Below are positions 21,657-31,120 of a stretch of 64,000 nt of DNA, one piece after another (within the stretch, counting starts at the first letter, position 1; every line of letters begins with the position of its first letter). This DNA is from JAJPKK01 sp963747835 (GTDB lineage Bacteria; Pseudomonadota; Alphaproteobacteria; Rhizobiales; Xanthobacteraceae): contig CAVVGO010000007.1 of assembly GCA_963747835.1 (NCBI GenBank), positions 372,001 to 436,000 of the forward strand, given 5' to 3'. The notes under the pieces were generated by a model. It had not been told where the DNA came from. It did not search any database and was given only the letters and a program-made list of their open reading frames with translations. A program made the position numbers and the translations under genes.

Positions 21657-23166
21657 CCGGCCACGTCCTCGCCATCGACCAGGGCACCACCTCGTCCGCG
21701 CCATCGTGTTCACGCGCCGACTGCACCGTCGCGGCCATCGCGCAGCAGGAATTCCGCAGCACTTCCCGCAGTCCCGGCTGGGTCGAGCACGATCCGGAGG
21801 AATCTGTGGCGCACCGTGCTGGCGACCGGCCGCGAGGCGATCGCCAAGGCCGGCCTCGACGCGCCGCGACATCGCGGCGATCGGCATCACCAACCAGCGC
21901 GAGACCACGCTGGTGTGGGATCGCGCCACCGGCAAGCCGATCCACAACGCCATCGTCTGGCAGGACCGCCGCACCGCCGCGCTGTGCCGACGCGCTCAAG
22001 GACGCCGGCCACGAGACGCTGGTCGTCGGCGCGCACCGGCCTGCTGCTCGATCCCTATTTCTCCGCCACCAAGATCGCCTGGCTGCTGGACCATCGTGCC
22101 GGGCGCGCGGGCGAAGGCGGAGCGCGGCGAGCTCGCCTTCGGCACCGTCGATACCTTCCTGCTGTGGCGCCTCACCGGCGGCGCCGTGCACGCGACCGAC
22201 GCCACCAACGCCTCGCGCACCGCGCTCTACGATATCCACGCCAATGCCTGGAGCGCGCGAACTGTGCGCGCTGTTCGGCGTGCCCGCCGCGCTGTTGCCG
22301 CAGGTGCGCGACTGCGCGGCCGAGTACGGCACCACGGCGGCTGTTCGGCGGCGCGATCCCGATCCGCGGCATTGCCGGCGACCAGCAGGCGGCGCTGATC
22401 GGCCAGGCCTGCTTCGAGCCCGGCATGATGAAATCGACCTACGGCACCGGCTGCTTCGCCATGCTCAACACCGGCGCGCAGCGTGGTCGCCTCGCGCAAC
22501 CGGCTGCTCTCCACCATCGCGTATCGGCTCGACGGGCGAGACCGTGTACGGCCTCGAAGGCGCGATCTTCATCGCCGGCGCCGCCGTGCAATGGCTGCGC
22601 GACGGGCTCGGCATCGTGCCGTCCGCCGCCGCCGACCGGCGCCATGGCGGCAGCGGCCGATCCGGGCCAGGACGTGTGCTGGTGCCGGCCTTCGTGGGTC
22701 TCGGCGCGCCCTACTGGGATGCCGAGGCGCGCGGCGCGCTGTTCGGCCTGACCCGCGCCACCGGGCCGAACGAACTCGCGCGCGCGGCGCTCGAAAGCGT
22801 GTGCTTCCAGACCCTCGACCTGCGTCGACGCCATGCGGGCCGATTGCGGCGCTGCAGGCTGCGCCGACACCGTGCTGCGCGTCGACGGCGGCATGGTGGC
22901 GTCCGACTGGACCATGCAGCGGCTCGCCGACATCCTCGGCGCGCCGGTCGACCGTCCCGTCATCCTGGAAACCACCGCGCTCGGCGCCGCCTACCTGGCC
23001 GGGCTGCAATCGGGCCTTTATCCGGAGCCGCAAGCTTTCGCGACGCGCTGGTCGCTCGACCGCCGCTTCACCGCCGTGATGGACGCCGGCGACGCGCGCG
23101 CGCAAGCTCGCCGCCTGGAAGGACGCCGTCGGGCGGACATTGAGCGGTGGCAGGACGGCGGGGTAG
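21653..23166 (+). pseudogene. glpK: Glycerol kinase, about a dozen frameshifts
   Basis: ATP-dependent phosphorylation of glycerol, supplying GlpD. The product can be followed through all three frames: LAIDQGTTSS, GWVEHDPEE, GITNQRETTLVWD, IVWQDRRTA, GTVDTFLLWRLTGG, GIAGDQQAALIGQ, MMKSTYGTGCFAMLNTG, VPAFVGLGAPYWD, LRVDGGMVASDW and LETTALGAAYLAGL, ending TLSGGRTAG at TAG 23166. Frame changes occur roughly every 40-150 bp; nearly all disappear when a single extra C, G or T is removed. Protein-level conservation is complete, so error is far likelier than pseudogenisation. It forms an operon with glpD. Confidence 0.9.
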
Positions 23167-23420
23167 GCCGTGCTCAAAGTTCATTTCGTAGATTTTTGAA
23201 GCCCTTTGAACAGGACGTGAACTTTATCACGGGTTCGCGAATTACGTTGTCTAGAACGGTTAAGCTTTCAAGATATTTTGCGGATGGCTCAGCGCCTACA
23301 TTTCCCGCCGAGAAAATCTCATGGTGGCTAAGCGCTCGATCCTTCCGCTCAGCCTTTTTGTTACGACGACGCGGCGCCTCTAGAGCATGTTTCGATGCGA
23401 TCGAATCACCTCTCTCGATC

Positions 23421-23510
23421 GTCATGCCCGCGCTTGTCGCGGGCATCCACGTCTTCCTAGGACGGTTCAGCGAGAAAGGCGTGGATGGCCGGGACAAGCC
23501 CGGCCATGAC
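23421..23510. repeat. GTCATGCCCG/GGCCATGAC inverted repeat
   Basis: Opens with GTCATGCCCGCGCTTGTCGC and closes with GGGACAAGCCCGGCCATGAC, a compound inverted repeat typical of intergenic regions in Bradyrhizobium-like genomes. It fills part of the 459-bp gap between convergent glpK and the aminopeptidase gene; the rest shows no gene. Confidence 0.8.
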
Positions 23511-23625
23511 TCGGAGAGGCGGTTCAACATCATCGGGATCCGCTCTAATATCCTCCGCCAAAACCTGTATCGCATACGCGCGTCCTCGTTTACGCCCACC
23601 GCATCCAGGCTGCGGGTCGTAGACG

Positions 23626-26358
23626 CTATGGCCGCGCCGCGTGCCGCCTCACCCAATCGTCCACCGCCGGCAATTGCTTTGCGGAGAAATCAACGTCCGC
23701 CATGATGCGCTCGTAGGCGCGCGCCGCGACGATGCCGGCCGCCGGAAGTCGCGTGCGCGGGGGCGAAATTCGCGAGCTCGGCGGCGTGCGCGGCGTCGGT
23801 GAAATCGCCCAGCAGGTTCGACGGCGAAATTGTCGCGGAAGGACGGCCCCTGCTTGGCGGCAAGCGCGTCGAAATTCCTCTGCAGGAAGGTCCAGGCGAG
23901 GTCGGGATGCTCGCCTTGTGAGGCGACCTGCGAAATCAGGTGCCGACGAGGGTCGTCGGAAGCTCGTCGGTCAGCGTGATGGCGAGCGTTTCCTTCGCAA
24001 GGGCCTCGTCGCGCGCGCTTGCGGCCGCGCCGTAGTAGCGCACCCGCTCGGCCGTATTGGTGGTGCTGGCGGCCGAGCGCCAGAAGGGTATCGTAGGTGG
24101 CGCGGTCCGCATAGCGGCCGACAAGGTGCCGTGACCGTTCCGCGCAAATCGGGGGGCAGCGAGGCCGGGTCCTTCGACGAAAAGCGCGAAGCGCCGCTTC
24201 GCCTCGTTGATGATCGGCTTCGTCTGCCGAACGTCGCCGAGCGCACCGATGAGCCGCGATCGCAGCAGGGTGCGATCCGCAGGCTCGCCCGCCGCCGCGT
24301 CCCAGCCGAGCCGGTCGAATGCCTGACTGCAGCGCCGCGCGCGCATAGGCGTGGAAGGCTGCCCGCTCGGGCCGATGCCATTCCAGATGATCGACCGGAT
24401 CAGGGTGCGGATGATCTGCTCGACGACGGCCCGGTTGTCGTCGCCGGCAGGCGGTCGACGAGATCGAAGAAGCCCGCCGGTGCGGCGCGGCCGGCCTCGA
24501 CCAGCGCCCAAGTCATCGCAGAGGAGATTGACCCGGTCGGCAGGCGCCATGCGGGCGATCGAACGCGGCGAGCGCCGCAAGATTCGCGGCATCATATTGC
24601 ACCCGGTAGTAGCCGGCGTCGCCGAGATTGAGCTTGACCGGCGCGCGCAGCGTCCCGCCGTCGATCTCGCCGGTGCCGTCGAGCAGCACGGACCCGCGCC
24701 TTTGCCGCCGATGGCGGCGCCGTCGACCACGCCGAGCATCACCGGCACTTTCCAACGCAGCACCTTGGGGTCGGGATCGTGGACCGTGAAACGCTCCTGG
24801 CGCAGCGCGATGTGCTGGCCATCGTCGACGCAGCGCGCCTGCACGATCGACCAGCGGCACGCCGGCCTGCTCCGTATAGGCAGCCGCGATCGCGGTCACC
24901 GGCTTGCCGGATGCCGCCTCAAGCGCGCCCCACAGGTCGGCCGTCGTGGTGTTGCTGAGCGCGTGCTGGCTGCATATAGGCCCGGATGCCGGCGCGGAAG
25001 GCGTCCTCGCCGAGATAATTCTCCACCATGCGGATGAGCGCTTGGCCCTTGGCATAGGTGATGAAATCGAACGCCGTCATCGCCTCGGTTTCGTTGGCGA
25101 TCGGCTGCTGGATCGGATGGGTCGTGCGGCGGGCATCCTCGCTCAGCGCAGCCTGCTTGAAGCCGTTGCCGTTGAGCCAGGTCTGCCAATCCGGATGCAG
25201 CGCCTCGGCGGACTTTGCCTGCATCCAGCTCGCAAAACCCTCGTTGAGCCAGAGATTGTCCCACCACCCCATGGTGACGAGGTCGCCGAACCATTGATGC
25301 GCCATCTCGTGGGCCAAGATGCTGAAGATGCCGCGCTGCGCATCGCTGGCGCTCGTCGCCGGATCGAACAGCAGCCGGCTTTCGAAGAACGTGATGCCGC
25401 CCCAGTTCTCCATGGCTCCGCCGAAGCCGCCCGGAACCGCGATCAGATCGAGCTTGGGAAGCGGATAGGGGGCGCCGAAATAATCGTTGTAGTAGGCGAG
25501 AAGCTGCACCGCGCTATCGAGGGCGTAACGGCCGGACGCGCTCTTGCCGCGCGTGGTCACGACCCCGACGGTGACGCCGCCGGCATCGGCTGTAATGCGT
25601 TCAAGCTCGCCGGCCGCAAGCACGAACAGGTAGCTCGACATGCGCGGCGTCGGCTGGAACGCGACGCGCTTCGCCCCGTTGCCGACCGGCTCCTCGCGGG
25701 CGACCGGCGTGTTGGACACCGCGAGGAAATCCTGCGGCACCGTCACGGTGAGCGCGAAGGTCGCCTTGAAGGCGGGCTCGTCCCAACCCGGAAAGATGCG
25801 GCGCGCGTCGGCGGGCTCAAGCTGGGACGATATCATCCGCTTGCGTCCGTCGCCGGTCGGATAGTCGACCATGAACAGGCCGCGGCCGAACCGGTTGATG
25901 CGGCCCGTGAAGGCGACCGTGAGCTTGTGCGGCCCGAGGGTAAGCGTGCGCGGAAACGTGAGGGTCACGGACTGGGCGGCGGCGTCAGGAACGATCGCGG
26001 TCGCCTGCCCGGCACCGTCCGCGAGCGCGGCTGTTTCGATCGTCAGGTCGACGGCGTTGAGAACGATCCGGTCGGTCGGCTCCAGGACATCGATGTCGAC
26101 CGTCTCGAAGCCGCGGAACGCGAGCGTGTCGAGGTCGGGCGCGAGATCGAGCGCGTAATGGACCGGCACCACGGTCTTGGGCAGCTTGCCGGGCGTGGTG
26201 GCGAACGCGAACACCGGTTCGGCTGCGGCACGGCCTGCCGGTAACGCGAGGAGAATGGCGGCGAGGCCTGCCAGTGCGATGAAGGGCCAGCGCTTCGCCC
26301 GGTTGATGCGTGGCTGGTCAATGGGTGACGACGGGCGACGTGGTGTGATGCGGTTCAT
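23626..26358 (-). pseudogene. M1-family zinc aminopeptidase, frameshifted C-terminal half
   Basis: Removes N-terminal residues from peptides. A basic stretch and signal-anchor (about residues 20-46) indicate export. The M1 catalytic core is intact: GGAMENWGG exopeptidase motif, HEMAHQWFGDL zinc site at about residue 350 with the downstream LNEGFASW Glu, then FDFITYAKGQALIRM. After about residue 465 (near 24973) the frame changes repeatedly, yet ERAP1-C-like segments persist (VKLNLGDAGYYRVQYD, DFSAKQLPAVDDWVRR) to a TAG at 23626. Single-base insertions explain the clearest breaks (24973, 24845). Corrected length is about 910 residues. Confidence 0.87.
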
Positions 26359-26445
26359 GGGCGCGCTCGGGATTGGCCCGGCTTCGCGCTATGGCGGGCG
26401 GGACCTCTTCCCTTTGTATGGATTGGCGCGCGGAAAGTCGAGGCG

Positions 26446-26931
26446 TCAGGGCTTCTTGAACTCGATCTCGCCCGCCATCACCTGGAGGTCGGACGTCACG
26501 CGCTTGACCGGTTCCCAGACCTGCGCGTGGCCCTCCACGTCGACGGCGGTCGCCTTGTAGCGGAACGTGCCGCTCGGGTACGACGCCGGAATGACCCACA
26601 CCGCCACCCAGAAATAATCGGTGGCTTTCTCGGGCGGGTGGCCGCCGTAATAGCCCTGGATTTTCTGCCCATCGGCAAGTTCGACCACGAGGCTCTTGAC
26701 CTCCTTGTCGTCCAGCAGCTTGCCGCTCTGGTCGCGCACCCGGAACCGGAACACGACCTTTTCCAGGTGCTTGAACTGATTGCTGAGCACGCAGACCGGC
26801 CCCGGCGCGCCCGCCTGGGCGCCGCGCACGATGTCACCATCCAGGAACAGGCTCTGCGCGCGCGCGGCGCCGGTTAGGCTGATAACGGCCGCCGACAATG
26901 CAACGGCGGCGGCGAATGTGGTGGTCTTCAT
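26446..26931 (-). CDS. Exported hypothetical protein, Ig-like fold predicted
   Basis: 161 residues with a clear signal peptide (KTTTFAAAVALSAAVISLTG...ARA). The mature part alternates strand-forming segments (VVFRFRVRDQSGK, VKSLVVELADGQ, FRYKATAVDVEGH) and contains YFWVAVWVIPASYPSG, which suggests an immunoglobulin-like beta sandwich. I do not recognise the family. It lies between the aminopeptidase and a DUF1080 protein on the same strand and may be the last gene of the exported-protein group starting at 30227. Confidence 0.75.
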   Translation of the reverse strand: MKTTTFAAAVALSAAVISLTGAARAQSLFLDGDIVRGAQAGAPGPVCVLSNQFKHLEKVVFRFRVRDQSGKLLDDKEVKSLVVELADGQKIQGYYGGHPPEKATDYFWVAVWVIPASYPSGTFRYKATAVDVEGHAQVWEPVKRVTSDLQVMAGEIEFKKP

Positions 26932-27089
26932 GCGGGGCCCCTTCTGGCCGGGAACGCCCGGCATTCGGTAATTCGTTCGCCTGGACGATACGCCTGCTGA
27001 GGCGAGGTTTGAAGGGGGGCTGTGGCCGCGCCGCAAAGCCGGCCGCACCGCAGGGCGGCACCGCCGGCCGGGCAAAAGGCCCCGCCCCT

Positions 27090-27113
27090 GCCCTCCCTGA
27101 AATCCGGGAGGGC
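27090..27113 (-). terminator. Hairpin downstream of the DUF1080 gene
   Basis: GCCCTCCC and GGGAGGGC form a perfect 8-bp stem around an 8-nt loop, 12 bp past the stop of the minus-strand DUF1080 gene. No T-run follows immediately, so it is either a weak terminator or an mRNA 3'-end stabiliser. Confidence 0.4.
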
Positions 27114-27124
27114 GTAGTGCCCCG

Positions 27125-27721
27125 TCAAATCGGCCTGATCTGCACCTTGCGGAATTTGACGATACCGGCCGCGTATTGAAGTGCGATGCGGCCGGTGGCG
27201 TGCTCGCTGTTCTCGGCGCCGTCGACGGTCTTGGTGCCGTTGAGGACCACGGTGAATTTCGGGCCCTTGACGGTGATCTCGTAGGTATTCCATTGGCCGC
27301 CGGCCTTGAGGTAGGTCGAGGGCTTGGCGACGTTGACGATTGCGCCGGTGCCATAGCTCGGGTCGGGCCGCTTGTCGAAGATGTTGACCTCGTAGGCGTT
27401 CGCGGCGGTGACCTTGGCGGGATCGGTGCAGCGGATGAAGATGCCACTGTTGGCGTCGGAATCGACCCAGAACTCGGCCCGGATCTGATAGTCCGTATAG
27501 GCGTTCTTGGAGACCAGGAAGCCGTTGCCCTTGTCGGCCTGAACGGCGCCGTCCGCGATCCGCCAGTTGGCGTCCCCGATCGGGGTCCAGTTGTCGAGGT
27601 TGGAACCGTCGAACAGGGTGGTCCAGCCGGCGTCGGCCTGGCCGGCCGCCCGCTGCGAATACGAAAAGGCTGTGACAGCAATGAACGCCAGCGCCAGGCT
27701 GGCGACGAACCCACGTTTCAT
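27125..27721 (-). CDS. Exported DUF1080 (3-keto-disaccharide hydrolase-like) protein
   Basis: 198 residues: signal peptide (RGFVASLALAFIAVTAF...) then a single concanavalin-like DUF1080 domain with GWTTLFDGSNLDNWTPIGD, the SDANSGIFIRC strand, AYEVNIFD and a C-terminal GRIALQYAAGIVKFRKVQI. Members bind or cleave carbohydrates; the stretch GIFIR and closing beta strands are the recognisable core. ATG 27721 is preceded by an AGGAGG-type site. It lies 75 bp after the diheme cytochrome c gene on the same strand, in a set of exported proteins. Confidence 0.85.
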   Translation of the reverse strand: MKRGFVASLALAFIAVTAFSYSQRAAGQADAGWTTLFDGSNLDNWTPIGDANWRIADGAVQADKGNGFLVSKNAYTDYQIRAEFWVDSDANSGIFIRCTDPAKVTAANAYEVNIFDKRPDPSYGTGAIVNVAKPSTYLKAGGQWNTYEITVKGPKFTVVLNGTKTVDGAENSEHATGRIALQYAAGIVKFRKVQIRPI

Positions 27722-27795
27722 GAACTTCCTCCTGCGTGTTTTTACCTGCGTGTTTTGACGATCTCGTGTGGCGTGGCCGAGGCGCCCACCCGTGC

Positions 27796-28347
27796 TCAGC
27801 CGCCGCCGAAATGCGCGGCCAGATAGGATGTGATGGCTTGCGCCTCCTCGGGGCTTACCGGCGCGCCGCGGCCCACCATGTTGGCGACGAGGACCGGCCA
27901 ATCGGACTTTTGCCGCTTGACCACCGCGACCCTTTCGAGATCGTGGCAGAGCGTGCATCGGGTCTCGACCAGTTCCTTGCCGGGGCCGGGCGGCAATGTC
28001 ACCGCCACGGCGCCGGCCGGCGGCGAGCCGACGCCGAAAGCCGTCGACAGGTAGGTGACCACGGTGTCGGCCTCGTGCGGCGTCAACTGGGCGCCGCGCG
28101 TCACCATGTTGGTGACATGACGCCGCCAGCCGGTCGGCCCTTCGCGCAACGACATGACGACGTTCAAGGGGTGGCACTGCGAGCAGGCCACCGCCACCAC
28201 GTCGCGCCCCTCGCCCGCCGGCAACGCGCGCGCTGCGCCCTGCGCGCCGGCGGGCGACGCGCCGGCCAGCAGCGTGATGGCAAGCGTTGCAGCCGTCAGC
28301 GCTCCGGTGAGGATCGCGGCTGCTAGCGCCCCGAAAGACCGCTGCAT
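27796..28347 (-). CDS. Exported diheme cytochrome c
   Basis: 183 residues with a signal peptide (long hydrophobic LAAAILTGALTAATLAITLL) and two haem c attachment motifs, CSQCH and CTLCH, in two related halves (each with ...TRGA.LTPHEADTVVTYL or ...GRGAPVSPEEAQAITSYL). The repeat structure indicates an internal duplication. Periplasmic electron carrier. Its ATG overlaps the stop of the ThDP-enzyme gene by one base (TGATG-like junction), so the two are translationally linked and may work together in an exported oxidation. Confidence 0.88.
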   Translation of the reverse strand: MQRSFGALAAAILTGALTAATLAITLLAGASPAGAQGAARALPAGEGRDVVAVACSQCHPLNVVMSLREGPTGWRRHVTNMVTRGAQLTPHEADTVVTYLSTAFGVGSPPAGAVAVTLPPGPGKELVETRCTLCHDLERVAVVKRQKSDWPVLVANMVGRGAPVSPEEAQAITSYLAAHFGGG

Positions 28348-30227
28348 CAAACTCTCCTGGTGCGGTTGTCCGCGATCGAATAGGGCGAATACCAGGTGGA
28401 GGCCGTTCCGATGCCGTCGCGCCCGGTGAGGATGTCGAGCAGATAGGGCCGCCCGTCCGCGATGACGCGCTGGGCGCGGCCGATCGCGGCCTTGAGTTCG
28501 CCCGGCTCCTTGACGGCCTCGCCTTCGACCCCGTACGCGGCGGCGGCCTTGACGAAATCGACGTCGGGGCTGCCGTTGTAGCAAGTCATGTCGCGGCCGG
28601 TCGCGAACTGGCGTCCGCCAAAGTGCCAGATGCGGTTGCGCTCGTTGTTATAGCTGCGGTTGTTCAGCACGATGTTCATGATCGGCGCCTGGTAACGCGC
28701 CTGACTCCACAGCGGCTGCGGTCCCGAGAAGCAAAAGCTGCCGTCGCCGACGACGGAAACCACCGGCTGATCCGGCCGCGCCAGCTTGACGCCGAACGCC
28801 GCCGCCATGCCCCATCCGAGAATGTTCGGGCCGGTCGCGAAATATTTCTTGTCGGTGCCGCCGAAGGCCAGCAGCGGGTCGATCGCCTTGCCGGAATCGA
28901 CGTCGCAGACGTAGCAGGTGTCGGGCGCGAGCGCGCTCTCGAGCTCGAGGCCGATGCGCGACAGGGTCACCGGCGTGCGGTCGGCATTCTCGTGCGCGAT
29001 CTTCATGCGGAAATCGAGCATCTCGGCCGTATAGGCGCGCACCCGCGCGCCGCGCTCCTCGGCAATGTCCTTGAGACGCGACGCTGTCGCGAGGCTCTTG
29101 ATTGCCTCGACGAGATCGGCGGCGGCGAGGCGGAGATCGGCAACCATGCCGAGATCGACCGGCGCCGTCCGCGCGAGGCTCGTCGGGTCGAGCCGGATCG
29201 AGATCAGGGTGGTGCCCGGCGCAGCGCGCTCGCCGTAGCGGTTGCCGAGGTTGAGGAGAACGTCGGGCTTGCCCGGGAAGCGCATGTCGCGCAGTTGCGC
29301 CCCGATATAGAGCGGATGCCGGGTCGGGAACGGCTTCGACCAGAACCCGAGCGCGCCGCCGCCCTGGGAGGCGACCGGCAGGCCCAGCAATTCGGCGAGT
29401 TCGACCGCTTCCTTCTCGCCATGGCACCAGGTGATCTCGTCGCCAACCGCCATCAGCGGGTTCTTCGCCTCGATCAGCAGCCGCGCCGCCTTCTCGACAT
29501 CCTCCTTGTCGGGGCGCACCCGCATGGGAACGTCGAACTTCGCCTGGTCCCAGATCGCGGCTTTGCCCTCATCGCGCAAAATGTTGTTCGGCAGCGACAG
29601 GAACACCGGGCCGCACGGCGGGGTCGAGGCGAACTTCAGTCCGCGCCGCAGGGTTTCCGGAATGCCGGCAGTTGTCTTGGCGACCCATGTCCATTTGGTG
29701 ATCGGCGTGGTCATCGCCTCGTGGAATTCGGCTTCCTGGAGCTGATCGCGGCCCATCAGATCCTGCTCGACCGACGCGACCGCGACCAGCAGCGGGATCT
29801 GATCCTTCCAGCTGTTGATCATCTGGGTCATGCCGTTGGTAAGGCCGACATTGGCGATGATCACGACGCCCGGCTTCCCGGTCGCGCGCGCATAGCCGTC
29901 CGCCATGGCGACTACGGCGCCTTCGTGCACGCCCTTGATGCACTGGATGCTCGGCTCGTCGAGGAGCGCGTCGAAGATCGGGTAGTCGCCGGTGGAGGGA
30001 TTGAAGAACACGTATTTGACGCCGGCGGCCTTGAGCTGCGCCACGAACAGCACGCCGCCGCTGCCCTGCACCTCGCGCATCGCGCTCGCTGGCGCGGACG
30101 CCGCCGGCGACAGCGATTGCGCCATGGCGTTGGCGGCGACCGTGCTCATGCCGAGCGCGCTCAATCCGGTCATGAGCTCCCGCCGGGACACGCCGTCGTC
30201 GAGATACTGCTTGATGAGTTCCTTCAT
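28347..30227 (-). CDS. Tat-signalled thiamine diphosphate-dependent enzyme
   Basis: A 626-residue member of the acetolactate synthase/benzoylformate decarboxylase superfamily. The N-terminal Pyr domain has the cofactor-activating Glu in GVHEGAVVAMADGYARATG; the central domain follows; the C-terminal PP domain has the ThDP/Mg motif GDGSFCFSGP...IVLNNRSYNN. Unusually it begins with a twin-arginine leader, SRRELMTGLSALGMS...ANAMA, implying export of the folded, cofactor-loaded enzyme. It is directly coupled to a periplasmic cytochrome c gene. ATG 30227 follows a GGAGGAG site. Substrate unknown; a 2-oxo acid oxidative decarboxylation passing electrons to the cytochrome is a hypothesis. Confidence 0.88.
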   Translation of the reverse strand: MKELIKQYLDDGVSRRELMTGLSALGMSTVAANAMAQSLSPAASAPASAMREVQGSGGVLFVAQLKAAGVKYVFFNPSTGDYPIFDALLDEPSIQCIKGVHEGAVVAMADGYARATGKPGVVIIANVGLTNGMTQMINSWKDQIPLLVAVASVEQDLMGRDQLQEAEFHEAMTTPITKWTWVAKTTAGIPETLRRGLKFASTPPCGPVFLSLPNNILRDEGKAAIWDQAKFDVPMRVRPDKEDVEKAARLLIEAKNPLMAVGDEITWCHGEKEAVELAELLGLPVASQGGGALGFWSKPFPTRHPLYIGAQLRDMRFPGKPDVLLNLGNRYGERAAPGTTLISIRLDPTSLARTAPVDLGMVADLRLAAADLVEAIKSLATASRLKDIAEERGARVRAYTAEMLDFRMKIAHENADRTPVTLSRIGLELESALAPDTCYVCDVDSGKAIDPLLAFGGTDKKYFATGPNILGWGMAAAFGVKLARPDQPVVSVVGDGSFCFSGPQPLWSQARYQAPIMNIVLNNRSYNNERNRIWHFGGRQFATGRDMTCYNGSPDVDFVKAAAAYGVEGEAVKEPGELKAAIGRAQRVIADGRPYLLDILTGRDGIGTASTWYSPYSIADNRTRRV

Positions 30228-30330
30228 GGAATGCTCCTCCCAGATGTCGCGATTTGGTGGGATTATAGCGGGTGGAATGGGCAAAGCCACCGGGTCCCGC
30301 GGTTGCTGTCTCGCGGTTGGTTGTCTCTCG

Positions 30331-31011
30331 TCAATCCGCCTTCGGGGCGGGTACGCCGGTGATGCGGATGCCGGCGCCGGGGCTCTTGTAGCGCATGTTG
30401 ATGGCGATCAGCACCGAGGTGAGCGCTTCGGCGGCGGCAGAGTTGGAGAGCACGCCGGCATGATAGGCCGTGAGCCCGATATCAGCCGCGAGCCCGATCA
30501 CGGTTTCGCGGGCCGCCACGTCATCGCCGCAGACGAGCACGTCGCAGGCAACCTCGTGATCGAGATCGCGCAGGTGATGCGCCGACACATTCTGGAACGC
30601 CGAGACCACCCGCACCTCGTCGCCGAGCAGTGCCTGGATCGCCGCGACCGCCGATCCGCCGGCGGGAAGCTGCACCCGCGCCACCTTGGGCGGCATCAAC
30701 GGCACGGTGGCGTCGACCAAAATCTTGCCGCGCAGAGCGTCGCGCACCTCTTCGACGGTCGTGCGTTGCGCCCCATACGGCACCGCCAGCACCACGATCT
30801 CCGCCGCGCCGGCCGCGGCCCGGTTGGCGGCGCCGGTCATGGCGTCGCGGCCGAGCACGCCATTCATCTCGTGCGCCGCTGCGGCGGCACGCGCGGCATC
30901 GCGTGATCCCACGATGACGCGATGGCCGGCGCGGGCAAAGCGCAACGCAAGGCCGCCGCCCTCCTGCCCGGTGCCGCCGAGAACCGCAATGGTGATGGGC
31001 TTGGTTGTCAT
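30331..31011 (-). CDS. npdG: NADPH-dependent F420 reductase
   Basis: A 226-residue Rossmann-fold protein that transfers hydride between NADPH and coenzyme F420. IAVLGGTGQEGGGLALRFA is the dinucleotide motif typical of F420:NADP oxidoreductases, followed by VIVGSRDA, EIVVLAVPYGA, LVDATVPLMPPK and VVSAFQNVSAHHL. ATG 31011 (MTTKPITIAVLGG) is chosen; upstream codons run into a hairpin repeat. It lies downstream of fbiC, which makes the F420 chromophore, so the pairing strongly supports this rather than a generic NADP-binding protein. Confidence 0.87.
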   Translation of the reverse strand: MTTKPITIAVLGGTGQEGGGLALRFARAGHRVIVGSRDAARAAAAAHEMNGVLGRDAMTGAANRAAAGAAEIVVLAVPYGAQRTTVEEVRDALRGKILVDATVPLMPPKVARVQLPAGGSAVAAIQALLGDEVRVVSAFQNVSAHHLRDLDHEVACDVLVCGDDVAARETVIGLAADIGLTAYHAGVLSNSAAAEALTSVLIAINMRYKSPGAGIRITGVPAPKAD

Positions 31012-31045
31012 GACGGAACAAATCGCGTCGGAAGCACCGCGTCTT

Positions 31046-31086
31046 CTCCCCTCCCCCTTGTGGGAACCCCACAAGGGGGGCGGGAG
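31046..31086. repeat. Long GC-rich hairpin between fbiC and npdG
   Basis: CTCCCCTCCCCCTTGTGGG pairs with CCCACAAGGGGGGCGGGAG across AAC, with two mismatches, in the 109-bp gap between the two genes. On the plus strand it is followed by AAAAAG. It may limit read-through or protect the upstream mRNA; such elements are repeated in related genomes. Confidence 0.7.
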
Positions 31087-31120
31087 AAAAAGCGCAGCAT
31101 CGCTGAAAACCGGGCGGCGT

